DNA of 41,078 nt, from NCBI GenBank assembly GCA_910583965.1, contig CAJUAE010000021.1, forward strand, positions 1-41,078, read 5' to 3'. Position numbers and translations under genes: made by a program. This document shows positions 8,432 through 15,840 of the stretch, one piece after another. The stretch's first letter is position 1, and each line of letters starts with the position of its first letter. The notes under the pieces are model-generated. The model did not search any database. It was not told the origin of the DNA and saw only the letters and a list, made by a program, of their open reading frames with translations. Source of the stretch: an uncultured Lachnospiraceae bacterium (GTDB taxonomy: Bacteria > Bacillota > Clostridia > Lachnospirales > Lachnospiraceae).

Positions 8432-9562
8432 ATGAAGAAAAAAGTAGTATCGTTACTCGTTGCAGCAATGACAGTTGCAAGCCTTACCGCTTGTGGAGGT
8501 TCTGATGCGCCAGCGGCAAATCAGGAACCAGCGCCAGCAGAGAATCGGGAAGCAGATCCAGCACCCGCAGAGAGTCAAGCGGAAGCACCCACAGAAAGTC
8601 AGGCAGAAGCACCCGCGGAGAGCCAGGCGGAAGCACCAGCGCCCGCAGCAGACGGTGAAACAATCAGTGTAGGCTTTGCGCAGGTTGGCCATGAGTCTGA
8701 CTGGCGTGCAGCAAACACAAAAAATTATCAGGACACATTCAGCGCAGAAAACGGCTATGAGTTGTCTTTTGTAGACTGCGACAATGACCATGCAGTTCAG
8801 ATTGAAACCGTTCGTGGATTTATTGAGCAGGAGTTAGACTATATCTGCATTGCTCCAATTCAGTCCGCAGGATGGGATACCGTTCTTCAGGAAGCAAAGG
8901 ATGCAGGCATTCCAGTATTGATTGTAGACCGTGCAGTGGATGCAGATCCATCACTCTATACAACGGCGCTTGGCTGCGATATGGTTGCAGAGGGCGAGGC
9001 AGCAGGAAATTGGCTTGCTGAGTACCTAAATGGCGAGGATGCAAACATTCTTGTAATCGAGGGTTCTGTAGGTGCATCTGCAACACTTGGACGTACAGAA
9101 GGCTTTAACAATATTGTTGCGCAGAACGCAAATTGGAAAGTGCTTGATTCTCAGTCTGGTGATTTTACACAGGCAGGCGGACAGGAAGTTATGGAGTCCT
9201 TTATTAAGTCTTACAGCGATTTCAACGTTGTAGTGTGCCAGAATGACAACGAGGCTTACGGTGCAATGGATGCGATGGATGCAGCGGGCATTACATATGG
9301 TGTTGATGGTGATGTGACAATCATTTCCTTCGACGCAACACATGATGGTCTTCAGTATACTCTTGATGGAAAGATTACTTGCAACGTAGAGTGCAATCCT
9401 TTGCAGGCAGGTTTTGCGGAAGAGGTTATTAAGAAATTGCAGGCAGGCGAAGCGGTCGATGCGTGGACATTGGTAAAAGATGAAGCATTTGTGTCACCGG
9501 GAATCACAAGCAACTATGCGGTAACAATGAGTCAGGAAGTATTGGATGGTCGTGCTTATTAA
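8432..9562 (+). CDS. ytfQ: Sugar ABC transporter substrate-binding lipoprotein (YtfQ family)
   Basis: This is the extracellular sugar-binding component of a CUT2-type ABC importer. The 376-residue protein has a lipoprotein signal with lipobox LTAC (Cys21). A low-complexity linker (about 25-72) follows, made of repeated AESQAEAP-like units, and then a type I periplasmic-binding fold. The DWRAANTKNYQ stretch, SAGWDTVLQEAKDAGIPVL, IVDRA, SVGASATLGR, SQSGDFT and EVMESFIK track Escherichia coli YtfQ, which binds galactofuranose and galactose. The substrate here is inferred from that likeness. GGGAGG precedes the start. It is first in the operon, and a strong hairpin just downstream may raise its level over the membrane components. 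Confidence 0.9.
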   Translation: MKKKVVSLLVAAMTVASLTACGGSDAPAANQEPAPAENREADPAPAESQAEAPTESQAEAPAESQAEAPAPAADGETISVGFAQVGHESDWRAANTKNYQDTFSAENGYELSFVDCDNDHAVQIETVRGFIEQELDYICIAPIQSAGWDTVLQEAKDAGIPVLIVDRAVDADPSLYTTALGCDMVAEGEAAGNWLAEYLNGEDANILVIEGSVGASATLGRTEGFNNIVAQNANWKVLDSQSGDFTQAGGQEVMESFIKSYSDFNVVVCQNDNEAYGAMDAMDAAGITYGVDGDVTIISFDATHDGLQYTLDGKITCNVECNPLQAGFAEEVIKKLQAGEAVDAWTLVKDEAFVSPGITSNYAVTMSQEVLDGRAY

Positions 9563-9601
9563 TTTGTTCCTATAGATTTATAACAGAAAAAGTGTGGTGG
9601 T

Positions 9602-9630
9602 TGAGGGGAGGACTTGTTTTTCTCCCCTCA
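9602..9630 (+). terminator. Intercistronic hairpin between binding protein and ATPase
   Basis: TGAGGGGAG (9602-9610) pairs with CTCCCCTCA (9622-9630) around an 11-nt loop. The T-run lies in the loop rather than after the stem, so it resembles an mRNA-stabilising or partial-attenuation hairpin more than a full terminator. Such elements commonly keep binding-protein mRNA abundant. Confidence 0.6.
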
Positions 9631-9646
9631 CACATTTGGCGCTGCA

Positions 9647-9763
9647 AGAGCATGTTTGAAAAGTGCTTTCTGTCGAATGTGCAATACTATTGTAACAGAA
9701 TAGGAAACGCACATAAACTGATATATACGGCGCGCAGAAATGATTTTTCAAACATGCTCTACT
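9647..9763. mobile_element. Small inverted-repeat (MITE-like) element
   Basis: AGAGCATGTTTGAAAA (9647-9662) is repeated perfectly in inverse orientation at 9748-9763. The similarity continues inward to TTTCTG after a 4-nt mismatch, giving about 22 matching bases out of 26. The element is about 117 bp with no coding frame and sits between two genes of one operon. No clear target-site duplication is visible. It could instead be a regulatory RNA fold in the operon leader. Confidence 0.45.
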
Positions 9764-9811
9764 GTTGTGTACATTCATTTTTACAGAAAACTCTGGAGAG
9801 GAGATGGCGAT

Positions 9812-11329
9812 ATGGACAAAAATATTGTTTTGAGTGCAAAAGGAATCTGTATGACCTTCCCCGGTGTAAAAGCGTTGCAAAATGTGGATTTTAATCTAAG
9901 AAAGGGCGAAATTCGTGCGCTCATGGGCGAAAATGGTGCCGGAAAATCCACACTGATTAAATGTCTTACCGGGGTCAATAAGTTTGAAGCTGGAGAGATT
10001 CATCTCGATGGTATTAGCGGACCTATTGTAAATCGAGATACCCTCGATGCGCAGCGCAAAGGAATTTCTACTGTATACCAAGAAGTCAACTTGTGTCCCA
10101 ATTTATCCGTGGCAGAAAATTTATTTATCGGTCGGGAACCAATGACAAAATTTCACACGGTAAACAGAAGGAAAATGAATGAGATGGCGGCAAAATTAAT
10201 GCAAGAATTGGAACTTGATGTTGATGTGACGCAGAATTTGGAAGAATACTCGCTTGCACTACAACAAATGATTGCGATTGCCCGCGCAGTAGATATGGAT
10301 TGCAAGGTTCTAATTCTGGATGAGCCAACTTCTTCATTGGACGACAACGAGGTTGCAAAATTGTTTGTCATGATGAGAAGACTTCGTGAAAAAGGTGTTG
10401 GCATTATGTTTGTGACACATTTCCTTGAACAGGTTTATGAAGTATGTGATGGCATTACAGTGCTTAGAAATGGTACGTTGGTTGGAGAGTATACGATTGA
10501 GGAACTTCCGCGTGTGAAGTTGGTTGCGGCTATGATGGGGAAAGATTTTGATGACCTTGCCAGTATTAAACAAGAAGGAAACGGCGATAAATCAAAGGAA
10601 CCACTTGTCATTGACGCAAAAGGGTTAAGTCATGCGGGAACGATTAAACCATTTGACTTGGAAATACATAAAGGTGAGGTTATCGGACTGACTGGATTGC
10701 TTGGCAGCGGACGAAGTGAGCTGGCACGTGCAATCTACGGCGCAGATAGAGCACAGACGGGTACATTGAAAGTAAAAGGAAAAGAAGTCACCATTAAAAA
10801 TCCAATTGATGCTATGAACCTGGGAATGGGATTATTACCAGATGATAGAAAAGCAGAAGGGATTATTGGTGATTTATCTGTCCGTGAAAATATTATCCTT
10901 GCAATGCAAGCAAAACAGGGCATTTTTAAGAAAATTCCAATGGCAAAGCAGATTGAGATTGCAGACAAATTTATTGAGATGCTACAAATCAAGACTGCAA
11001 GTAGGGAAACGCTAATTAAACAGCTTTCCGGCGGAAATCAGCAAAAGGCAATTCTGGCAAGGTGGCTTGCGACCAACCCTGATTTTCTAATTTTGGATGA
11101 GCCGACTCGTGGTATTGATATTGGAACTAAGACCGAGATTCAGAAATTGGTGCTCAAGTTAGCAGATGAAGGAAAGAGCGTGATGTTTATTTCCTCAGAG
11201 ATAGAAGAAATGCTTCGCACCTGCAATCGTATGGCAGTGCTTCGAGATGGTGCCAAAGTCGGGGAAATTAGTGGTGACGACTTGACGCAAGAAGGTGTCA
11301 TGAAAGCAATTGCGGGAGGTGGAAAATAA
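9812..11329 (+). CDS. ytfR: Sugar ABC transporter ATP-binding protein, double cassette (YtfR family)
   Basis: This is the ATPase that powers sugar import at the cytoplasmic face. The ATG at 9812, after GAGAGGAG, is preferred over the upstream ATG at 9740, which lies inside the inverted-repeat element. The 505 residues contain two ABC cassettes. The first has Walker A GENGAGKST (39-47), a degenerate signature (EYSLALQQ) and Walker B ILDEPTSSLD. The second has a degenerate Walker A (GLLGSGRSE), a canonical signature LSGGNQQ and Walker B ILDEPTRGID. This asymmetry is normal for the RbsA/YtfR class. Its stop overlaps the start of the next gene (TAATG). Confidence 0.93.
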   Translation: MDKNIVLSAKGICMTFPGVKALQNVDFNLRKGEIRALMGENGAGKSTLIKCLTGVNKFEAGEIHLDGISGPIVNRDTLDAQRKGISTVYQEVNLCPNLSVAENLFIGREPMTKFHTVNRRKMNEMAAKLMQELELDVDVTQNLEEYSLALQQMIAIARAVDMDCKVLILDEPTSSLDDNEVAKLFVMMRRLREKGVGIMFVTHFLEQVYEVCDGITVLRNGTLVGEYTIEELPRVKLVAAMMGKDFDDLASIKQEGNGDKSKEPLVIDAKGLSHAGTIKPFDLEIHKGEVIGLTGLLGSGRSELARAIYGADRAQTGTLKVKGKEVTIKNPIDAMNLGMGLLPDDRKAEGIIGDLSVRENIILAMQAKQGIFKKIPMAKQIEIADKFIEMLQIKTASRETLIKQLSGGNQQKAILARWLATNPDFLILDEPTRGIDIGTKTEIQKLVLKLADEGKSVMFISSEIEEMLRTCNRMAVLRDGAKVGEISGDDLTQEGVMKAIAGGGK

Positions 11330-12390
11330 TGGATAAAGTTAAAAAACTTACAAAAATGAAGCTGTTTCTGCCAATTTTTAGTATGATTCTTGTCATGATG
11401 ATCAATGTAATTTACGATATTGCAAGCGGGAATGCTCCATTTGGTTTCTTTTCGATAAGTATTAACAATGGTATTTTGTATGGGCGTCTAATTGACGTAT
11501 TGAATCGCGGTAGTGAGGTGGCCATTCTAGCAATTGGTATGACATTGGTGGTATCCGCGTCGGCAGGTACAGATATTTCTGTTGGTTCTGTAATGAGTTT
11601 GTCCGGCGGTCTTTGCTGTATGTTGCTTGCAGGTTACGGTGTGACTAATGTGAGTGAATATGCTGTTCCACTCTGGGTAGGAATGCTTGCAGGGATTGCA
11701 ATTGCTTGTGTATGTGGTCTGTTCAATGGCTTTTTAGTGGCTTATATGAATATCCAGCCTATGGTTGCCACGCTGATTTTATGGTCTGCGGGCAGGGCAA
11801 TTGGACTGCTTTTATGTAACAGCAATATTGTGTATGTGCGTGTTCCTTCTTTTCAATTTTTTGGTGCATACTGCGGTATTATTCCAACACCCATTTTGAT
11901 TGCAGCAATCTGTGTAGCAATCGCTTCTATTGTATTGAAATCGACAGCGCTTGGAACGTATATACAGAGTGTCGGCATCAACAAAAAGGCTTCCAGAATT
12001 TCTGGTTTTAATTCTGCAAAAATTATTTTACTATGCTATGTAATCTGTGGTCTGTGCGCAGGTATCGCTGGTCTGGTTGCAACTTGTAGGATTTATTCTG
12101 CCGATACCAATAACATTGGTCTAAATATGGAACTTGATGCAATCCTTGCAGTCGCGCTGGGAGGCAATAGTCTTGGCGGCGGCAAATTTAATTTGGCAGG
12201 TTCCATTATCGGTGCCTATACAATTCAGGCAATTACGACAACATTGTATGCGCTCGGTGTTTCTTCTGCACAGGCACCTGTGTTTAAGGCAATTGTGGTA
12301 ATCTTAATTGTAGTTATTCAGTCGCAGCCTGTAAAGGATTATTTCAAAAAACTGTCCGCTAAAAAGGCAGGAGCAAAGGAGGCGGCATAA
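11329..12390 (+). CDS. ytfT: Sugar ABC transporter permease (YtfT family)
   Basis: This is one of two integral-membrane subunits. The 353-residue protein is strongly hydrophobic with roughly 8-10 membrane helices. It carries the CUT2 signatures VAILAIGMTLVV, DISVGSVMSL, QPMVATLILW, SVGINKKASRISGFN and ELDAILAVALGG. RLIDVLNR and QSQPVKDYF match YtfT rather than YjfF. Its start overlaps the ATPase stop and it is followed two bases later by the second permease, so the three are translationally coupled. Confidence 0.9.
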   Translation: MDKVKKLTKMKLFLPIFSMILVMMINVIYDIASGNAPFGFFSISINNGILYGRLIDVLNRGSEVAILAIGMTLVVSASAGTDISVGSVMSLSGGLCCMLLAGYGVTNVSEYAVPLWVGMLAGIAIACVCGLFNGFLVAYMNIQPMVATLILWSAGRAIGLLLCNSNIVYVRVPSFQFFGAYCGIIPTPILIAAICVAIASIVLKSTALGTYIQSVGINKKASRISGFNSAKIILLCYVICGLCAGIAGLVATCRIYSADTNNIGLNMELDAILAVALGGNSLGGGKFNLAGSIIGAYTIQAITTTLYALGVSSAQAPVFKAIVVILIVVIQSQPVKDYFKKLSAKKAGAKEAA

Positions 12391-12392
12391 GC

Positions 12393-13412
12393 ATGAAAAA
12401 ATTAAAGCTTGGAGGAAATAATATATTATTGGCAATCACTGTAATTTTGTTTGTTGTTATGTATGCTGGTGGCTGCATTATTTATGCGAACAAAGGATTT
12501 ACCCATCTTCAGACTTTTCTGAATGTACTTATCAATAATGCGGGATTGATTGCCGTCGCAGCTGGTATGACCTGTGTAATGCTGACAGGGGGCATTGACA
12601 TTTCAGTTGGTTCTCTGATTGCTATGGATTGTATGTTTCTTGCAGTTGGCATGGAACGTTGGGGTATGAGTAGCCCAGTGTTGATGATATTGGTGTTGGT
12701 GATTGGTGCTATCTTTGGACTGGTGCAGGGGTATTGTGTGGCATATCTTGAGATTCAGCCGTTTATTGTTACGATGGCCGGCATGTTTTTTGCCAGAGGT
12801 ATGACCGCAGTTATCTGTAAGGATCAAGTAAGTATTGTTTCAGACAAATTGTTTACGGCAATTTCTAATACTAAAATCAGCATTCCATTTGGCGGATATG
12901 TCAACAAAAAGGGAATTTATCAGACACCGTTTATTCGGCCGACAGTTGTTGTAGCACTCTTAGTTGTAATTCTTGTTTTCCTAATGCTAAAATATACAAA
13001 GTTTGGCAGAAGTATTTATGCAGTAGGTGGCAATCAGGTATCTGCAACATTGATGGGGCTGAATGTTAAAAGAACGAAATTGATGACTTATACACTGTGT
13101 AGTTTATTGACTTCTATTGGTGGTATTTGCTATTGTCTAAATACCATGTGCGGCACCACCACACAGGCAACTGGTTTGGAAATGGATGCAATTTCTTCGT
13201 CTGTTATTGGTGGAACACTCTTGACTGGCGGTGTGGGCAATGTTCTTGGCTCTTTGGTCGGTGTGCTAATAAACGGTACAATTTCAACGCTTGTGAAATC
13301 AAACGGAAAGCTTGTTAGCTCGTGGGCGAATATTATTACAGCGATATTACTTTGCTTCTTTATTCTGTTACAGGCAATATTTGCCAAAGTAAAAGAAAGT
13401 AAAAAGGCATAA
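12393..13412 (+). CDS. yjfF: Sugar ABC transporter permease (YjfF family)
   Basis: This is the second permease of the heterodimeric channel. The 339 residues show NNAGLIAVAAGMTCVML, GGIDISVGSLIAMD, QPFIVTMAGMFFARG, AVGGNQVSATLMGLNVKR and ELDAISSSVIGGTLLTGG (shortened here), the pattern of E. coli YjfF. It ends the operon, with a strong terminator 8 bp downstream. The combination of one binding protein, one double ATPase and two different permeases is the hallmark of the Ytf/Yjf galactofuranose system. The true substrate in this organism is not shown by the sequence. Confidence 0.9.
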   Translation: MKKLKLGGNNILLAITVILFVVMYAGGCIIYANKGFTHLQTFLNVLINNAGLIAVAAGMTCVMLTGGIDISVGSLIAMDCMFLAVGMERWGMSSPVLMILVLVIGAIFGLVQGYCVAYLEIQPFIVTMAGMFFARGMTAVICKDQVSIVSDKLFTAISNTKISIPFGGYVNKKGIYQTPFIRPTVVVALLVVILVFLMLKYTKFGRSIYAVGGNQVSATLMGLNVKRTKLMTYTLCSLLTSIGGICYCLNTMCGTTTQATGLEMDAISSSVIGGTLLTGGVGNVLGSLVGVLINGTISTLVKSNGKLVSSWANIITAILLCFFILLQAIFAKVKESKKA

Positions 13413-13419
13413 TGGTTTT

Positions 13420-13467
13420 ATCCCCTTGTTCTCTAGTGATTGGTAGAGGGCAGGGGGATTTTTTTTG
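13420..13467 (+). terminator. Rho-independent terminator after the sugar transporter operon
   Basis: ATCCCC (13420-13425) pairs with GGGGAT (13454-13459), with further pairing of TTCTCT and AGAGGG inside, followed by a run of eight T residues. It separates the transporter operon from the accessory locus. Confidence 0.85.
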
Positions 13468-13487
13468 TATAGTTTGACAGAAAAAAT

Positions 13488-13523
13488 CACAATTACAAAT
13501 TGGTACAAGTTGTGTGCTATTAT
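13488..13523 (+). promoter_or_regulatory. Shared-box promoter 1 (first peptide gene)
   Basis: CACAATTACA starts at 13488 and TATTAT at 13518, exactly 30 nt later. A run of A residues and a T precede the box and AATTGGTACAAG follows. No consensus -35 lies 16-18 bp upstream of this -10; the box occupies that zone. The same arrangement occurs at 13797, 14189 and 18592. Confidence 0.7.
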
Positions 13524-13566
13524 AGTGATGTAACAAATAACCAAATTAATTTAGGAGGGAATTATC

Positions 13567-13761
13567 ATGAAGAGGACAGGCGAAGTGATTGGCAGCTATA
13601 TTGGAACAGCAGTTGGAACATTGATAGGGGCTGCAAAAACTGCTCCTATTGTATATGTGATAGCACCAATTGGAGTGATTCCAAGTGTAGTTGTTGGAGC
13701 AACGATTGGTTTGTTAACTGGAAATAGAGTAGGAAGCGAGATAGACAGGCATAGACATTAA
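13567..13761 (+). CDS. Glycine-zipper small membrane peptide (64 aa)
   Basis: The ATG at 13567 follows AGGAGGGA. The 64 residues have GxxxG-type spacing (GSYIGTAVGTLIGAA), a hydrophobic centre (about 25-50) and the tail GNRVGSEIDRHRH. This resembles the glycine-zipper two-helix membrane fold. The tail is shared with the next peptide (GNKVGSEIDRH). It lacks the IPCA cysteine of the other two copies. There is no classical leader or double-glycine cleavage site upstream of a core. It could be a pore-forming effector, a bacteriocin-like peptide or a membrane regulator; the sequence does not decide. It is controlled by shared-box promoter 1. Confidence 0.75.
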   Translation: MKRTGEVIGSYIGTAVGTLIGAAKTAPIVYVIAPIGVIPSVVVGATIGLLTGNRVGSEIDRHRH

Positions 13762-13796
13762 CAATTAAGCGTGTAAGTTATTTCATTTGTTAAAAT

Positions 13797-13832
13797 CACA
13801 ATTACAAATTGGGATAAGTTTTTTGTTATTCT
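13797..13832 (+). promoter_or_regulatory. Shared-box promoter 2 (second peptide gene)
   Basis: CACAATTACA starts at 13797, followed 30 nt later by TATTCT (13827). The flanks match promoter 1 (AAAAT before, AATTGG after). The -10 is the weakest of the four. Confidence 0.6.
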
Positions 13833-13873
13833 TAGGAAGAAATAACAAAAAATTTGATTTTTGGAGGTATGTC

Positions 13874-14077
13874 ATGGGAAGAAAAAATGAAGCAATTGGT
13901 AGTGTGAGCGGAATGATAGCCGGAGCGGCTGCAGGAGCTGTAAAAGGTTCTCATATTGGAATTGCAGTTGGAGGACCCATCGGAGCAATTGCAGGTACAA
14001 TTCCATGTGCAATTGTTGGTGGAATTATTGGCTTGTTGGGAGGCAACAAAGTAGGAAGTGAGATAGACAGACATTAA
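13874..14077 (+). CDS. Glycine-zipper small membrane peptide (67 aa)
   Basis: The ATG at 13874 is chosen because TGGAGG (13862-13867) is correctly placed; an upstream ATG in frame at 13787 would start before the promoter. The protein has two glycine-rich hydrophobic helices (GMIAGAAAGAVKG and GAIAGTIPCAIVGGIIGLLG) separated by SHIGIAVGGP, and ends GNKVGSEIDRH. It is the full-length counterpart of the truncated peptide at 92-250. The single Cys45 is in the second helix. Its membrane topology suggests a hairpin able to oligomerise. The role is unknown. A terminator follows. Confidence 0.78.
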   Translation: MGRKNEAIGSVSGMIAGAAAGAVKGSHIGIAVGGPIGAIAGTIPCAIVGGIIGLLGGNKVGSEIDRH

Positions 14078-14117
14078 TAGTTGCTTTGCCATAAGAACAA
14101 AAATAAGGCATAGAAAG

Positions 14118-14149
14118 ACAGCCCATCTAGTTTGATGGGGCTGTTTTTT
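14118..14149 (+). terminator. Rho-independent terminator after the peptide genes
   Basis: ACAGCCCATC (14118-14127) pairs with GATGGGGCTGT around a TAGTTT loop with one bulge, followed by six T residues. It separates the peptides from the radical SAM operon. Confidence 0.85.
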
Positions 14150-14188
14150 GATTTATTAAAGTTTGATAACTCCTATTCCATAAAAAAT

Positions 14189-14224
14189 CACAATTACAGA
14201 ATGGTACAAGACATCTGTTATTAT
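14189..14224 (+). promoter_or_regulatory. Shared-box promoter 3 (radical SAM operon)
   Basis: CACAATTACA starts at 14189 and TATTAT at 14219, again a 30-nt offset. ATGGTACAAG after the box and TATTATAGTG at the -10 are nearly the same as in promoter 1. About 65 nt of leader precede the radical SAM start. Confidence 0.7.
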
Positions 14225-14289
14225 AGTGGTGTAATAAAAACAAGTTTGTATATTTGGTGCACTGATGATTTGATAGGAGGAAAAAACAA

Positions 14290-15153
14290 ATGAAAATGCC
14301 AAATTCTGTTTGTTGGAATATTACAAAACAGTGCAATGATAATTGTTTATTTTGTTATCGTGATCAGATTTCAGAAAATTTAAGTTTCAATAGCAGAAAA
14401 TCGATAATTGAAAAAATAGCTCTTTCTGGAATTCGTAAAATAACATTTGCGGGCGGTGAGCCATTATTGGTTCCAGAAATACAGGAATTAATAAACTATT
14501 CCAATAACCTTGAATTAACTGTTTCTATGTCAACAAATGGTATATTGTTAAAAGGTGAATTGCTTGATTTTTGCCTTGAGAACTTGGATTGGCTTACATT
14601 ATCTTTGGATGGGGCCTCAGATACTATTCAAAAGGAAATGACTAGAAATTCAGGACATTTAAAAAGAGTATTGGATATTTTGGATTATGCAGTTCAATAT
14701 AAAAAAAGAAAATGCAAACTAAAAATTAATACAGTAGTAAGTCATGTTAATAAAGAAAATATTTTAGAAATTGCTGATGTGATTGCAAGTAGATCCGTAA
14801 ATCGCTGGAAGCTGTTTCAATTTGTTCCACTTCGTGGGAATGCTGTCGTTCACAATGAAAAATTTGCGATTACTGATGCCGAATTTAATCAGGTTGTGAC
14901 ACAGACACAGAAATTTTTAAAAAATGAGAAAGTATTGCTTTCTATTAGTGGAAGAGAAAATATAGAAAGTGCATATTTTGTTATTTTTCCAAATGGAGAT
15001 ATAAAAATATCAACAGATTTGAAAGATATTGTTTTAGGCAATGCATTGACTGATGATTTGAAACAAATTTGGATAAAGGGTAATTATTATCGTGAGCTTC
15101 ATGAAGAACGAACAAAATGCGTGGTTCATGCAAAAAGGGAGACAATAAATTAA
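14290..15153 (+). CDS. Radical SAM enzyme with degenerate C-terminal domain
   Basis: This 287-residue protein binds a 4Fe-4S cluster and SAM through C15-x3-C19-x2-C22 (CNDNCLFC) and GGEP (55-58), and so should generate a 5'-deoxyadenosyl radical. FPNGDIKIS (233-241), LGNALTDDLKQIW and one final Cys277 have the outline of a SPASM/twitch domain, but its cluster cysteines are absent. KINTVVSHVN (145-154) and NRWKLFQF (171-178) resemble the corresponding stretches of viperin, the antiviral enzyme that makes ddh-nucleotides; LSLDG is more like MoaA/PqqE-type enzymes. Two uses fit: modification of the adjacent peptides, or of a nucleotide. The start has AGGAGG at 14276-14281. The stop overlaps the next start (TAATG). 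Confidence 0.88.
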   Translation: MKMPNSVCWNITKQCNDNCLFCYRDQISENLSFNSRKSIIEKIALSGIRKITFAGGEPLLVPEIQELINYSNNLELTVSMSTNGILLKGELLDFCLENLDWLTLSLDGASDTIQKEMTRNSGHLKRVLDILDYAVQYKKRKCKLKINTVVSHVNKENILEIADVIASRSVNRWKLFQFVPLRGNAVVHNEKFAITDAEFNQVVTQTQKFLKNEKVLLSISGRENIESAYFVIFPNGDIKISTDLKDIVLGNALTDDLKQIWIKGNYYRELHEERTKCVVHAKRETIN

Positions 15154-15833
15154 TGATAGAAAAGCAATTGGTAAAAAAAGCATATGTTTGTGCTTTAGAA
15201 CAAAAATTGACAAAAGCGAAAAATAGTTATGAGATAGCCAAAAGGGATACAATTGAAGCAGAAGGACGTATGATTACAAGATATGATTCAATGAAAACAG
15301 AAACTGCCTGGCTGGCAGATGGTTTTTTGAAGGAGGTGAAAGAGATAGAACAATATATAAGCAATATAGAAAAAGAGAGAGAATTTGTGAATGTGTCAGA
15401 TTTTGTGGAGTTAGATTTATTAGAAAAAGGGGAATATCAAGGAACATTTCGGTATAAATTATCACGGTATGGGAAAGAAAAAATTCCAGAAAGAATGTTT
15501 AATGAAGTGATTGGTTGTTTTAGAGAAGATTCTGTTATCATCGAAGAAAATAAACGCCAGATGGAATATCGAATCAAAACAATTGAAAAGAATCCTGACA
15601 ATCAGGTGGTTTCGCTCGATTCTATAGTTACAATAGAAGATGATTATGGAGAATCCATGTATTATATTACAAATTACCTTGGAGGTATCGAGTTAGAAAT
15701 AGAAGGGAAAGAAATTTTTTGTATCTCAAAACAGACACCAATTGCAAGGCAGTTATTGGGAAGAGGACAAGGAGAAAATATCATTATACCAGTAAATGGT
15801 GAGATGGAATGTATTATCAAAAATTTTGAATGA
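15153..15833 (+). CDS. GreA/GreB-like RNA polymerase-binding factor
   Basis: The ATG at 15153 overlaps the radical SAM stop. The 226-residue protein starts with a long charged helical region (about 10-75) of coiled-coil type with acidic residues. The C-terminal part (about 152-222) reads as the Gre FKBP-like domain: VSLDSIVTIEDDYGE, then QTPIARQLLGRGQGENIII. Gre factors enter the RNA polymerase secondary channel and stimulate transcript cleavage. The middle (75-150) is longer than in GreA (about 160 aa in total), so this is a divergent paralogue. Its position in a radical SAM operon implies a specialised role, perhaps altering transcription when the system is triggered. Confidence 0.7.
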   Translation: MIEKQLVKKAYVCALEQKLTKAKNSYEIAKRDTIEAEGRMITRYDSMKTETAWLADGFLKEVKEIEQYISNIEKEREFVNVSDFVELDLLEKGEYQGTFRYKLSRYGKEKIPERMFNEVIGCFREDSVIIEENKRQMEYRIKTIEKNPDNQVVSLDSIVTIEDDYGESMYYITNYLGGIELEIEGKEIFCISKQTPIARQLLGRGQGENIIIPVNGEMECIIKNFE

Positions 15834-15840
15834 GGGAAAA

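Noticed and set aside
13500..13727. 75-residue frame rich in Cys, Asn and Trp
   Set aside because: It is an out-of-frame reading of the glycine-zipper gene at 13567-13761; the composition is an artefact of that.
13567..14077. Classical class II bacteriocins with double-glycine leaders
   Set aside because: There is no leader followed by a GG cleavage site before a core, and no dedicated transporter or peptidase gene is present. The charged GSEIDRH tail is also unusual for such peptides.
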